NCBI GenBank assembly: GCA_023055355.1
Contig: JALJCS010000053.1
Location: 1,870,501-1,934,500 of the forward strand
Origin: Agelaius tricolor
Lineage: Eukaryota > Chordata > Aves > Passeriformes > Icteridae
Length of the DNA: 64,000 nucleotides
Direction of reading: 5' to 3'
The notes below the pieces were generated by a model. That model was not told where the DNA came from, did not search any database, and worked only from the letters and a program-made list of their open reading frames with translations. Shown one piece after another: positions 1 to 11,899 of the stretch. Position 1 is the stretch's first letter; each line of letters starts with the position of its first letter. The translations under genes and the position numbers were made by a program.

Positions 1-1248
1 TGCTGTTCACTGTTCTGTTCTGCTTTTTATAGGTGAATATCTTCTATTAATTCTATATGGAATTAGAAAGCATTTAACACACATAAAAATGGATTAATAC
101 ATCGAGTTCAAAACAGAAAGAAATAGATATGTTGACCCAAAGCACATTTTGTTGTCCTTGCATGGTGTTTGGATTTTCCTGTTTTCCATTATTTATATTA
201 CAGAAGTTTTCCAGGGGAATTCTATTCATGAAGTAGAGTCATAAAAGGGTGGGATTAACAGTAAAAGCTACACTTGCACTCAGAGCAAAGCTCATGTGGA
301 GCTTGTTCATCTACATAAACAAGGAAGAAAACCTTCTGAGCTCTTCACCCATAAAAGATAAATCTCTAACTTCACGGAATGTTACTTTTCCAGCTCCTTT
401 GTATGTTGTAAAAGTAGAGAGGGAATAACAGAACCTGAATCATCACAATTTATTTAATCATCACTTCAGAAATCCAAATGCCTGTACTTAGAGATGGTCA
501 TAAGAAAATAACTGACTGAAGAAGTGGCAATGCTTGTGTTCCTCAGAAAACCAGAAAAAAAATATGAAATTCCCTTTTGTTTTCTCATTTAGTTCTTCAA
601 AAATCCACTAGGAAGGCTTCGTTAGTCAGTACAAGATCACTCAACAATCATCTTACAGGGTTTTCACTTTTTTTTTTAATAAACCCTAATTGCTTCAATG
701 GATCAAACCCTGTGTGACACAGTTTAGTAATACAAAAATTTAATATTCAAGTATGCATATCGCATTTTTTCATATATTCAAACTTTTCTGGTAACAGCAG
801 ATGTAATAGCTGAAATGTATTCTGAATAGTTACATTTGGAACTGCAGTCTCAGGATGCATTAATATCTCACACCTAGAGAAGCTGGGTGAATGCACTCTA
901 TCTGAAATTACCTAAGTGCCCATTCCAAAGATATAGGACAGAATATTTTAGCAGTTTAACTATTGTGAAGCATTTCCTTTTCCCTCACTCTTTCAATGCT
1001 CCTTTGAATTGTAAAACACAAGAATGTGACATTTTATTTGACTATTGATTCTATTAACTTGATGGTTCCCTGGAAATCAAGGAGATATTTTTCTATTACC
1101 TTTTACAGTCTTGACAATCATTGCAAAAAATCTACTCAGTGTTTCCCCTGGAGCAAGGAAGTCTTAACATTTTTGGAAGATTGCACCTTTACAAGTTCAT
1201 CTTCTATTTTACTGCAAACTTCTACCAAATATTTAATCAAAAGTTTAC
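1..1248. other. AT-rich non-coding sequence (CCDC171-like intron or flank)
   Basis: No exon, RNA gene or clear repeat seen. The sequence lies downstream of the last visible CCDC171-like exon on the minus strand and is most simply intron. Confidence 0.5.
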
Positions 1249-1341
1249 CTGCATGACTTCTGTAGTGTATTTACATTCTACATGTGCTCGTCTTGCTGCT
1301 GCAGCATCATCCTCCAGTTCCTTTGTTTTCACTGCAGCTGC
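1249..1341 (-). CDS. CCDC171: CCDC171-like exon (fourth visible)
   Basis: 93 nt, 31 codons, phase 0 at both ends. The acceptor is TTTTAG|GCA and the donor CAG|GTAAAC. It encodes an Ala/Glu-rich helix containing KELEDDAAAARRAHVEC, matching the family block that follows the previous exon. Confidence 0.72.
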
Positions 1342-4300
1342 CTAAAAGGAAGTACATTTAAAAAATATCTAAGTCCAGAAAGATGATAACATCATGCAAA
1401 GACAACTTAATTTCTTCAGTTTATTAGGGCTCCATAAACCAACCTGTGGTATCTGAACTACTTGCACTTTGGAACTGTGAAAACTCATGTCAATAAATAA
1501 ATAAAAGGAAACAATTACATATCCAGAATATTAAAGTCATATTTTCTATTTAGTTAAAGAAATTGATGTAGGATTATGTTCTCGCTACAGTTTTTATAGT
1601 CACAGATACCTGTCTCTACATAAAGGCCTGGACATGGTATTTCAGTTGAAAAAATGGTTTTAGCAGAAGCAGTAACTACAGAGCCGCTATAATAGAAATT
1701 CCCAGGAAATTTCAACTACATTGTTTCCTTTCAAAAGCATCATCTCACTTTGACTGATGATTGATTTGAAAAGAACAATACACCCCAAAATGACTTCTGC
1801 CTTCAAGTGATGCCAGAAAGATGAAGAAAAGGACATTCATATGAAAAGTAATTTAAGACACTCAAGGTTACACAGATACAAGTCAAGTCATTGATTTTGG
1901 ACAGCTAAAGCAAAGGAGCAAGCATGTGAGATTGAATCCTAACTCCAAGCACTTCAGTTAGGGAAACGTTAACTGAAAAATAAATAAATAAATAAAATGA
2001 ACATACGAGCTGTTGGCAATAAATGTAAGCTCTGTATTAGCTCACACATTCACAAAAGGAAATAATTGAGAAACAGAGATCTGTGGAAGGCCTATTAAAG
2101 AGAAAGTCACAGCACAGAGCTTACCAAACCCACTCCACAAAAGCATCAGCCAAAAGGCTTAAGCTTTGCCTCCTCCCACAAGATCTATCTGCTTAAGATG
2201 CTTCAATAAAAAATTAAAAAATCACAAATCCTGCGCAAATAGTCCCTCTGTACCCATATTGCTAAGAGTACTTTCCCAGTGACATAAAGCCCTTTCCATC
2301 TGCAGTTCAAACACCACTCTCAGGTCAGGCTCGCAGCATTCACCTCTGAATCGACCTTTCCTGCCAAGTGATGCTCTGCATTTTGTTAATCAAACACGGG
2401 GCACCCATAGCCTAACTCAGAGGTTTCACCCCTCAGAAATGAAACTGCTCAGTTGTGCCAGTGCTTGCTGAGGCTCCCAGCAGCAGGCAGAAAGCTTTAC
2501 CTCCAGTTCTTGGAGGAGCCTCTCCTGCCGTTTATTCTTGATTTCCAGACAGGCGGCCTGGAGCTTCAGCACCTTGGTGCAGCCATTGTGCTCTGCCTCC
2601 ATATCCTTCAACTTCTTGGCAATGCTTTGCAGGGCAGCATTAGTTTTCTAAAGATAAATAGGTAAAGGAATAAATCAATACATCAAGAGGCACTTTTTCT
2701 AAGATAAAGTATTGCAGTTGAGAGTTCAACTGCAGTTTGAGAGGAATGGAGACTGCATCAGAAGATGATGTTAGAATTTTAAAATCTACGATGCCAGCAC
2801 CCGTCAACAGAAGTGTTTACCCAGCAGCAGACGTGCTTTTGATTCACCACCAAGAAATCTGTGTTGGCCCAAAAATCACTGTGAACATGATCTTCTGTGG
2901 TAACACTAAAATCAGAGCCAGATCTCCACTGGAAACCTTTCCCTAAAAGAGTACAGCCCTTCCAATCTCTTCTGTCTCCCAGCTCAGTGGCAATGATAGA
3001 AACAGAGGTCATTTGGGGAAATTATGCATGGGGACAAAAGTTCATTTTTGTAATGATTTTGATTGCTGAAACTTCAGATGTTTTTAGAAACAGTTAGTCC
3101 CACAGACTAAATAATTTTGATTTCTGCTTTTCTGAAAAGCATGTTCTTCTTTCTAGAAACTGAGGTTCAAAACTTATGAAGTCCTCAGTAGAATAAAAGA
3201 AGATGGTCCCCACTTCAATTTCTGCATACAGAAATTGAACTCAGCTAGAGGCTGGAAGCATTATTGACATTACTGGACACTGCAGCTCCATGAAGTCACT
3301 GCTACAGAATCCCCATTGTCCATATGAATTTGGATTAAATTTAAGCTAATCCTCTAGCTTTGCACATCCAGCAAGACAGGCTTCTACCCTTCAGAATGCA
3401 AAATAAAGAAATAAAGAAGCCAAAATGAACTGTTTTCTACATTTTCTAACATTTCTTCTCTATAACTGGAAAGATACAGAAATATTTATTTCTTCAGGTC
3501 TATCTTCCAAATATTAACAAATGTGAATTGGGAAATGTGAAATAAGTAACAAATAGTTTGCTGTGAAATACAACAAAAAATTTTTAAATATTTTCTACTG
3601 GAAATATAATTAACATTAGAAAACTAAAATTGTTGTGAGTATATCAAGCTCATTAAATAAGTCGGCATGAGCTGTAGGATTTCAGAATTTTGAAGAATTT
3701 CTGAACTTTTTGGAGGTGATATGACTGTTGAATACTATCCTCGTAGCCACCTGCAAATACAAATATTTGCTCATGACAAACACAGCTGGTTTTTTGTTGT
3801 TTTTTTTTTTTTAAACCGTTTGTGAACGACACACTCTCCCAAGTATTTGAAGGAAAAAAACATGAAGGGATATGAACTCCTGCCTAACCACGAGCTGATG
3901 CTATTGCCCTTCCTACCGAATCCGACCCCTCCTACCCCAGGCCAGGATCCACCCAATAGATCCTGTCACAAAGCAGGGAGGGTGATTTTTCCTGTGTGCT
4001 CGTTCCAGAGGCACATTTCAATACTCCATGACTCCACTCCCACGCCTACCTCAGCATTTTCACCGCCAAGTTCAGAATTACGGTTTGTGCAGTGCAGTTT
4101 TTCCAGCCAGGATTTGCCTACATGCTCAGAATCCCACTTCTCTGCACGTATTAAGACCACAATTAAATCTCCTTTCATTTTAGAACTCATTTCATTTTAA
4201 AACTCAGAATAACTAAAGGATTTAAACTGAGCCTATAAATACACAATACAAAAGAAGACTGCAATGCATTCCAAGTCATCATTTATAAACCCACATGTTT

Positions 4301-7300
4301 CTGATGTTCATCTGACAAGCTTAAATGAATTAAGCTTTCCATGCAGTCAAGGACAATCAAGATGTAAGATTTTTTTATTTTCCAGCATTTTATAATTATA
4401 CATAACATAACTCTAGGGTGGTGGGCAGGGGAACAGCTACAAAAGCAAAGTGGAAAAATGTAACATTTTTACTACTGAAGGCAGGTTAGGGTTTGACACC
4501 TAGCAGGGAATCGCATTTTCCTTGCAGTGAGTTTTGAAAGTCCTGAAAGATTTCTGAGTTCAGTGACATCAAGATTCTGAAACCCCACAGCTCACTCTGG
4601 CCTGTTTAAGGAGCTAGATGCATTCATGGCAATCTTAGTCTACTCATGTGAATTACATTTCCTACAATTTTGTAGCTTTAATACATTTACCAACAAAACC
4701 CCTTCCTCTACAACCACTGTCAGAGAACACTGCCAAGGAACTGACAGAGAAGACAATGTCCTGAGCCATACACTGCTCCTTTTGTCCTTTTTCAAGGACA
4801 AACATCACTCGACAGAGCATGGCATACTTTTTCAACACTGATTTTTGATGCAGCATTAAACTCTCTGAAGGTAGCTTCTACAAAACACTGTGCACAACAG
4901 AAGGCAATACCCTTCCAGAGCCTCCTCAAACTAACTCAGCCACTCACTGTTAGGCAGAACTCAGAGCTGACCCTGCTGCCCCTGGCAACTTAAAAAAGAA
5001 AACCCTATCTAAAAGTAGGCTTCTTCACAGCCTATATCCTGCCCTACCTTTGCAAGAATCAGCTTTGAATAAAAACTGGCTTCTTTTGAGAAGGACATTA
5101 GGTCCTGTCCACAGCTCCTGTCCTGTCCACAAGCTCCTGTTTTCACTCCCACTGTGTACTGATAACTTGGGTTAGGTGTTTCCCATGACAAACAGGCACA
5201 ACACCTTCCATCAAAGCCCCAAACCAGCATCACACACCAAGTGTAACTTCATAATTCTGTAACTTCATGACTTCTGTAATCTTCAGAACTATTCTGCAGT
5301 ATTTAGCTATTTGGGGGATTTTTTTCTCCCTTAAACCAGAAAAACTCCAACCCACCACACACTTTGCAGCAAAACACTTTCAGCCAGCATCTCATGGAAC
5401 TTTCCATCTATTACTACATCATACCTGAAAAGCCATTGCTGCTTCAGCTTTTTCTTTAAAAAGGAATTCTAGCTCAGCAAGGTGTACTCTGTGGATGTTA
5501 TCCCTCTCCACTGCAAATCTTTGTTGCTCCTCTTGAAACTGCCACTGATCACTTTGAACTCTTTTCTCAGTCCCTGATGCTTTCTGCTGATGGTTGTCAT
5601 TCATTACTGTTGTTTACAAAAAAAAAAAAAAAAAAAAGAGAAAGAAAAAGAAAAAAAAGAAAAAAAATAAGCACTTTCAGGAAAGAAAGTATAATGAACA
5701 TAAGTTCCTCTGTGTATTGTGGTATCCTGTGAAACACTGGAATGGTAAGACTTGCAGTTTCACTACAGAGAAACAATCACATTTTGTGTTCCTGTAGCAT
5801 CTTTCACACAAGGACATAGAATTGCTTTGGAGATTTCTCAAAAGCATTGAAAAAATTAGATTTCAAAAACTTAGATTTCAAATTTAAGCTCTTCTCCCTT
5901 TGGAAAGGAATAAAAATTCAACTCTTTCAAGTGAGGCCTCTATAGCATAGGGAACTTAATAACTTAATTACATTTTCCTGTAACACTTGGCTAGCTTATT
6001 GCCAAATATATTTATGAGATATTTCAGTCTGTATCAATTAATTTCAAGCTCAGTTTAAGTAACAATAGAGACAGCCACCTGCCACATGAAAATGATTCTA
6101 GGAGAACCTTAGGCAGGTTGGGCTAATGAGCAAAGGCTTAGCTTTTCTGGGGAAATTTACTGCTGCTCAAGAGATTTAAATCTTCAGCCCAATGGCTGCC
6201 CCAAGATAGGGAAATACTGGATCTACTTCCCTGTGAAAGCTTAAATGCCAAGGAAGAGTTCTTTTCTAAAAGCAGTTTCACTAGGAACTTTGCTTCATTT
6301 CACAAACTCAGTCAAAATATTTTGTAGTATTTGTTTATGTTACTGAGTACAACTAGCTATTTGGCATTGGCATTTATGTGATCACCACTTTCTAAGAGAT
6401 TTTTACTTCAAATTCATCCTACTCTTCTGCAATTTCTTCCTAGATGGAGAAGGGTGAGAAAACCAGAAGAGACATGTTGGGAAATCACAGAGAATTTGTG
6501 GACACAATGATGGAATAGACCTGTCAGATGTCAGGAAGCCAAACCTCAAGAAGAGCAGCAGAAAAATATCTTGGAGAAAATACTAATGAAAGGGCACAAG
6601 TGAGGTGCTCTGTCCAAGAAGTTAAGTTGAGGTTGTATCAAAAACACCACATGAGGTGAGCAAGGCTCCAAGGGATAAGGAAGAAGAAGCAGTAAGTTAA
6701 AAACTGAAAAAGAAATGAGAAGAAGACTACAACTATTTGGATTCTTTGACATTTGTCACACTCAAAACAAAACCAGGGAAAAACAAAACAACAAAGAATA
6801 AAACAAATAAAAAAAGCCAACCAAAAAAAGCCAGTTTGAGAAATTTAAACCAACCAAGATTTCTGTAATTTGTGTGTTCTCCAAATGAATGAAAGTGCAG
6901 AATTCTTATTATCTTTTTTAAAAATCTGGCAGTTTAAATGCACTTTCAAGTTTCAGAGTCTCCTTCCATCCTTATAAGCTTACAAACTCCAGGAGTCCTC
7001 CAGTCTTTTCAGTGAACACCAAAGATTCACAAATACATTTCCTGTACTGAATTTAAACAGTATTATATTTACTTAGGAAACAAAAAAAAAAAAAACAAAA
7101 AAAAAAACAAACAAAAAAAAAAGAACAAAAAACCAAACTCCCCAGATTTTACGAGTGAGAAGTCTCTCTCTGTTTGAGAAGGATTAAGAAAATTTGAGTT
7201 TGTGAATGCAAAACTAGTAGGGGAAAAATATGTAGGTAAAACCCTTCCTTTCTACATACTACTGTCATAACCCATGCTATTTGTATGAAAACAAAACCAA

Positions 7301-7975
7301 AGATGACATGAAGAGGCCAGATATGAGCAACAAAAAGCTAGAAATATCTGAAAAGGCGAAAGAGAAAAGCAGCATGATGAGAACTCCAGGGGGAAAAGAA
7401 AAAGTTTTTGGAAAGAGCATAAACAAATAAACAGGATTTGATTTTATTTTTTCCCCCCTGAAAAGAAAAAGGAAGAACGGCTGGATATAGTGATAAGCAG
7501 AAAGTGGAGAGGGACTCCTTAATTACAATTCTGTACCCACTGAAAGAAGGAATAACAGAAGGTAAGGAGCAAGAGAAAAAAAAAGGTATTGATAGGTTTA
7601 GCAGGTTATATTTAATTGGTACGAGACAGCAAGGGTTATGCAAACTCTTATGAGCTTATAGAAGCAGATGAGTAAGACATGGGCAAATAAGAAAATAAGA
7701 GACTTTCAAAAAACGCTGTCACTGTAAAACCTTGTGCAATCTCTGCTTTTTTTAATGACTTGGGACTGATGTATCCTCTGGCCTGTGTTTGGGTTTTTTT
7801 TTTGAAGATTACGTTGAAGTTCCATAACTTTGGTTTTTGCATCACACAGTTCATCCTCTGCAGAATACAGCTGTAAATTAGCTTCTTTTCTAGCAAATGT
7901 CATTTCAATCTCCAGATGTTGACAAAGAGCATCTCCTTTCTCAAGTTCCAACCTTAATTGCATTATTTCTTTTTC
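1249..7975 (-). CDS. CCDC171: CCDC171-like coiled-coil protein gene, partial (four exons)
   Basis: Four minus-strand exons (7813-7975, 5425-5606, 2501-2647, 1249-1341) have AG acceptors, GT donors, no internal stops and compatible phases (0/1, 1/0, 0/0, 0/0). In that order they match, from memory of the family, the N-terminal coiled-coil part of CCDC171, including a conserved EKGxAL...ARKEA block and a RAHxEx(K)...E(V/I)(M/I)Q block. The product is predicted to be almost wholly helical and charged; the molecular role of CCDC171 is poorly known. A family exon of about 45-50 codons expected between 5425 and 2647 was not found. Because the flanking junctions are both phase 0, its loss would keep the frame. 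The rest of the gene would lie left of the window and the start to the right. It could be the intact Z gene, a W gametolog or a decaying paralog; the missing exon favours a diverged copy. Confidence 0.72.
2501..2647 (-). CDS. CCDC171: CCDC171-like exon (third visible)
   Basis: 147 nt, 49 codons, phase 0 at both ends. The acceptor is TTTAG|AAA and the donor GAG|GTAAAG. The encoded KKLKDMEAEHNGC...RQERLLQELE pattern matches the KKVEKLETEH...EERLRKEFE region of CCDC171. Confidence 0.72.
2648..5424 (-). other. Intron; no exon recognised
   Basis: I searched both strands for the family exon expected here (a Glu/Gln-rich helix of about 47 residues) and saw no convincing open segment with splice sites. 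The open stretches on the minus strand near 3.8-4.2 and 4.7 kb are not coiled-coil-like. Confidence 0.5.
5425..5606 (-). CDS. CCDC171: CCDC171-like exon (second visible)
   Basis: 182 nt. The acceptor is ACAACAG|TA and the donor CAG|GTATGA. Two leading bases complete the phase-1 codon of the previous exon. It encodes a Gln/Glu-rich helix with a WQFQEEQQRFAVERDNIHR segment, like the W..E...RF....ERDN block of CCDC171. An A-rich tract begins about 10 nt upstream of the acceptor on this strand, in place of a pyrimidine tract of normal quality. Confidence 0.68.
5617..5669 (+). repeat. A-rich simple repeat
   Basis: A run of about 20 A followed by a mixed A/AG tract. It could be the tail of an old retroposon or simple-sequence expansion; no body was recognised. 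Confidence 0.8.
5670..7812 (-). other. Intron; A-rich low-complexity tract at 7079-7130
   Basis: Non-coding sequence between two CCDC171-like exons. It contains the A-rich tract at 7079-7130, made of A runs broken by single C and G. No other element was recognised. Confidence 0.5.
7813..7975 (-). CDS. CCDC171: CCDC171-like exon (first visible)
   Basis: 163 nt. The acceptor is ...CTAG, with an in-frame TAG formed by the acceptor itself, so the exon must start here. The donor is C|GTAATC. It encodes EKEIMQLRLELEKGDAL and then a FARKEANL segment, and ends in phase 1. This is the exon closest to the CCDC171 family. Confidence 0.72.
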
Positions 7976-8639
7976 CTAGCGAGATATCTAGAAAATAAAT
8001 ATTTCAGAAACTGCATTCATAGCTTCCATCTTATCCCATCTGATTTTGAAATACAGTCTTGAAACCACCCATTTTAGATACTTTTTTTTTTTATGCAAAC
8101 TGATCCTGTTCCTAGATCATTTTCATGTACCTTAAATGTACCTCTCTGTTTTTCCAAACATGCTCTGCTTTAAGAAAATAAAAGCTACAATTATATTCCA
8201 CAGGCAATTTTATGGTAGCTGTTTTTAGCAACCAGAAAAGCAGTTGAGTTGGGATACTAGATTAACAGACACCTAGGAACTCACTGTATAAACACAAACT
8301 TCAGTCCAATGATGTTCAGCAGTCAAGCAGAATGCTATTAAACACAACAAACAAAACAAAGAAATGGTAGAAAGTGTTTTTAGGAGGCTCTTGGCCACCA
8401 AACGAGAGTTTGAGCAATGGGATTATTTCCCAAATGACTGTGTCAGGAACTGGAGTCGTGTCCCAGGCCCTGCCATGTTTGATCCATGTTTGAGCAGGTT
8501 GACAAGACAATGAAGAAAAGTGTCTTGTATAACAGGCGACCCTTGAAAGAGAAACAATCTATTGGTCAATCAGTGAGCAGTCAAGCTTTGAAAGGGGAAC
8601 AGTGCATCATGGAGCCCTTGGTGGCAGGGAGTCATGGAG

Positions 8640-9130
8640 TCATCCTGAGCCATCATCTCACAGTCAGCCATGTGTGAGCTGATGCCGTAACTGGGAAAAT
8701 GGCACTCCTGAGCAGGAGATACAAGGCCTGGTTCTGAGCTGGAAGGGTGAGAAGGATGAGATGCACACTGTTTTGATCCAGGGCATGTCCTGGAAGTGCA
8801 CTGCCTACCTTCCCCGGTGCCGAGCACCACGCTCCATATCTCCTTCTTCTGCTCAGCGGATTTTTGGGAATCCAGGGGTTGGTATGTATTATTTGCTACT
8901 GCAACTAATGGAATAAATTTGCTTTGCAAGCTCAGTTGCGTCTTAGGTTCTTTTGTGCACGGGTCTCCTCCTGAACCTGTGGCAGTGATCCCCAGGGACC
9001 TACAGGATACTCCTACCCTGATGCCAATATATTCTGAGAAGTGATTGAAATATGTCAATAAATCTGGGGTAATGTTTAGCTTGGGAGTTTCAGCAAAGTA
9101 TTGAACATGTCTTAGTTCCATGCATACAAA
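8640..9130 (+). repeat. LTR-like or poly(A)-signal segment upstream of the exon 1 copy
   Basis: An AATAAA at about 8911 lies in a segment that resembles the R/U5 part of a retroviral LTR. Its inverted twin is at about 63470-63930. The limits and family are not clear. The long open stretch on the opposite strand (8570-9121) shares codons with the twin only because the DNA is duplicated. Confidence 0.35.
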
Positions 9131-9300
9131 CTACTAGGTGAGATTGCTGGCTGTGCAGGCCTTAGGGAAGTGATTCCCTATGCACCCAGCACTGAAATAA
9201 AGTGATGCCTCCTTTCTAACCCTCAGCTGGCAGCAGGGATCAGGCCCTGCTTGGAAACTTTCATTTTGGCAACTTCTGTTAGCAGGTAAGAAAGGTCAAA

Positions 9301-11544
9301 ATGAAAGCTTTTCCAGCTGTTTTCCTCTGGTTGATCTTTTTAGGCACCAAAGTTCTGTGCCACATGTGGCCTGGGTGTGTGCAGAGAAATGCAGCCCCCA
9401 CAAATGCCTTGGTTTCCCCACAAGTTGCCAGGTTGACTGCTTCCAAAGGGAAAGAAAGGCAGAGATGTACATCCACAGGAGTCCTGGCCATGTCCAATAA
9501 ATGTGCAAACATGTGGGGGGATATGTTAGGAATGATTTCAGCTGTGATGCCAACAGTGCCTTCTCTCCTGGTTCTGTGCATTATAGGTGAGTAATGTAAT
9601 AGTTGGCTCTCACAATTAAGAGATAGCTATTATGTGGACAGATATTATGTTCAAATGGAAAGTGCTGTTATTGTAATATGTCCTCCCACAGTCCTCTTTC
9701 TTATCCCCCTTGTAATAACCTTGGTAGTCAGGGCATTTGGGGAGGGCTGGCTTGTGACCAGCAGGAGGGGTGGAACAACCCCTGACCTCCAATCAAGGTG
9801 CAAGAAAGTAATCTCCACCAATGGACAGCAGAGAAAGAGTTGACTGACAAAACATTGGGAGGGGCTAAGGGTATGAAAGGCAGAGCATCCCTTTTGTAGA
9901 TGAGCATGTGGCTGCTAATCATGGAGACTCCCAGTGCTGCAATCTTTCCTTATTCAGTCCTTTGTTAAGGTTTAATAAACCTTTAAAAAGTTAAAAGAAG
10001 GGTTGTTTCTCAGATAGGCAATGCTTTGAGCCATTTTCTTGGTGTGATTTCCTTTGCTTGGGTCCCATTTGAGTGCTCAGTTGGGGTACAGGCTGTAGGT
10101 GCTTGGGGCACTCTTGGAGTTCCTCTTGGATCCCTTGAATGACAGGCTTTGGCCCACAAGGGGAATTTGTGCTACTTTGTGACAGAGGAGAACTTCCCAG
10201 GCTCTTTTGTGTTTGCTGTAGGGAAGGTTGGTTAGTGCTTTGCAAAAACTCACAGAGCAACATGGAGCGTTTGCTTTGTGATGTCAGGGCATGGTTGCCA
10301 CATTGTCGTGGTGACATCAGAAGGGTGCCTTGGTGCACGGAAGGCCTGAGTGTCAGAGCAGCCCTAGCGCTTGCTCAGTTCAGGAGAATCCTCCTGGGCA
10401 AGGCTTTTGTTAGTGGCCTCTTGCACACTGACAGGAGCCGCGTTTTTTCTGCTGTGAGAGCGCAGCCTGCAGACTTGCAGGGCACGATTACAATGATTGA
10501 GCGACTGGCACCTGTCCTTTTCGCCGCATATGGCGTTACTTATGGTGCCTATTTCCTTACACACTTTGCACGTAAGTAGATGTTTCCTCTTCTGCTTAGG
10601 TTAGGGTGTAACCTAACCTGGCTTTTGTATGTCTTCCTGCTCTTTCTTAGTGACTGAGTTTCTGCTTTTGAAACAGAAAGAGCATTAGGATGCCACTGCT
10701 TTGGTCAAGCTCCTGTCAAGGTGTTCAGCTAAAAAGGGGGTGTCTGTAGCCACAGGGGCAGCATTTGCCAGGCAACCTGCAGGCCTTCTGTTCCCTCCAC
10801 GGGAGAGTTGTGGCAGCAGAGTCTGTCATTTGCTCAGTTTGCTGGGACAAGCAAGACACCTTGGAAAATGTAGACTGGCAGACCTTCAGGGAATGCCTTC
10901 TAAAAACTCTGCAGTTGTTCCCAGAATTCAGGGAAAGCTTCTTTCTTCCAAAATTTTGTCCTGAAGGGATTTGACTGTCTAACTTGATCCTTTAGTGAGT
11001 GCTAAAATAGAGATTCCCTTTGCAATGAAATGCAAACTCCAAAGCCCTGAGTGTCTGCTCCAGAACCCTGGAGTTACTGTTGTGCTGTTTCACAACAGAA
11101 CTGCTGCAGCTCAGGGGGATTTTGGGGAAGCTTTTCTGGGCAACAGTTTCCAGCAAGTCAACGAGAATTGGTGCATGCAACTGACTTTTAAAAAAAAAAA
11201 GTACTCGAGGGAGAGATGAAAAAAGCTGTTTTATGTATTTGGTAGAAGAGGAACACCAAGTGTTCAAGAACAATTTGAATTTTCTTCATCATGTTTGTAG
11301 TCATTTACTGACAAAACAGGCACAAGTGTAGGCACAAGAAAAAATACGGTCCTGATCTCTTGCTGGCTGTGTGAATGAAACATGTCTCCTGGAGGGATGT
11401 TGTGAAATGGGAAATCATCTGTGTTTGGGTTGACTTGTTCTGTGGGTTTCACAAGCCCAAGCAGTTTTCTCAAAGCATCTGGTTCATTTTCCATTGCACA
11501 CTACAGGTCACCTGAAGCGTGTATTCAGAGGTGCTGATCCTGAG
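9301..11544 (+). pseudogene. Duplicated 5' fragment of the PAK3-like gene (exons 1-3 only)
   Basis: Three plus-strand exons, at 9532-9586 (open upstream to an ATG at 9301), 10473-10571 and 11507-11544, match exons 1-3 of the minus-strand gene at 61.1-63.05 kb. All keep GT/AG sites and phases (1, 1, 0). Exon 2 encodes IERLAPVLFAAYGVTYGAYF and exon 3 HLKRVFRGADPE. No copy of exon 4 or of any kinase exon follows before the ITPRIPL1-like region, so this copy has no kinase downstream in this orientation. Unlike the right copy, exon 1 here is open for 77 codons before the shared ATG, giving a start with a signal-peptide-like segment (MKAFPAVFLWLIFLGTKVLC). It may be a dead fragment, or it may splice to unseen exons. 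Confidence 0.65.
9670..10010 (+). mobile_element. Solo LTR, family shared with about 43.1 and 62.75 kb
   Basis: A segment with ACCTCCAATCAAGG...CAAGAAAGTA...CCACCAATGGA and a 3' AATAAA at about 9973 recurs at 43130-43430 in plus orientation and inverted at 62580-62930. It lies in the first intron of the PAK3-like 5' copy. Exact termini were not fixed. Confidence 0.65.
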
Positions 11545-11899
11545 GTGAGTGAGATTTCATGTTCCTGGTGTTAAGAAATTATGGACCCAGCTGTCAGCTT
11601 GGCCAGTAGCAGTAGAGTGTAGAGGGAGGCCAAAAGAAAATCCATTTTCATGCCTGCAACAAAAATAACATATGGCATAAGTGGATAGTTCCTACTTTCC
11701 ACCTCAGAGCCCTGAAGAAATATAAAATCAGTTTGACAGGTAGAATGTCGCTTCCAGACAGCACCTAGAGGGGAATACTGAACTAAGAGCACTTTCCTAT
11801 ACAGTAGAATTACCCAATTTCAAATTAGTCAGAGAGACTGAGAATTCTACACTGATAAATTTAATGCTATCTCCTTAGGAGATGCAGCTGTAGAAAAAC

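Noticed and set aside
8570..9121. 183-codon minus-strand frame also found at 63280-63699
   Set aside because: The two are the same DNA in inverted arms, so conservation is not evidence of coding. The segment looks like an LTR.
9991..10338. Frame conserved with 62242-62589
   Set aside because: Again explained by the inverted duplication; it is antisense to the intron before exon 2.
10139..10472. Longer 5' extension of kinase exon 2 (start at 10139, or 62441 in the right arm)
   Set aside because: Only the last 99 nt fit the phase of exon 1. The preceding part is a chance open intron stretch, although a transcript starting there cannot be excluded.
10596..10622. GGTTAGGGTGTAACCTAACC, telomere-like motif
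   Set aside because: Only one TTAGGG; it is a short palindrome, not a telomere repeat array.
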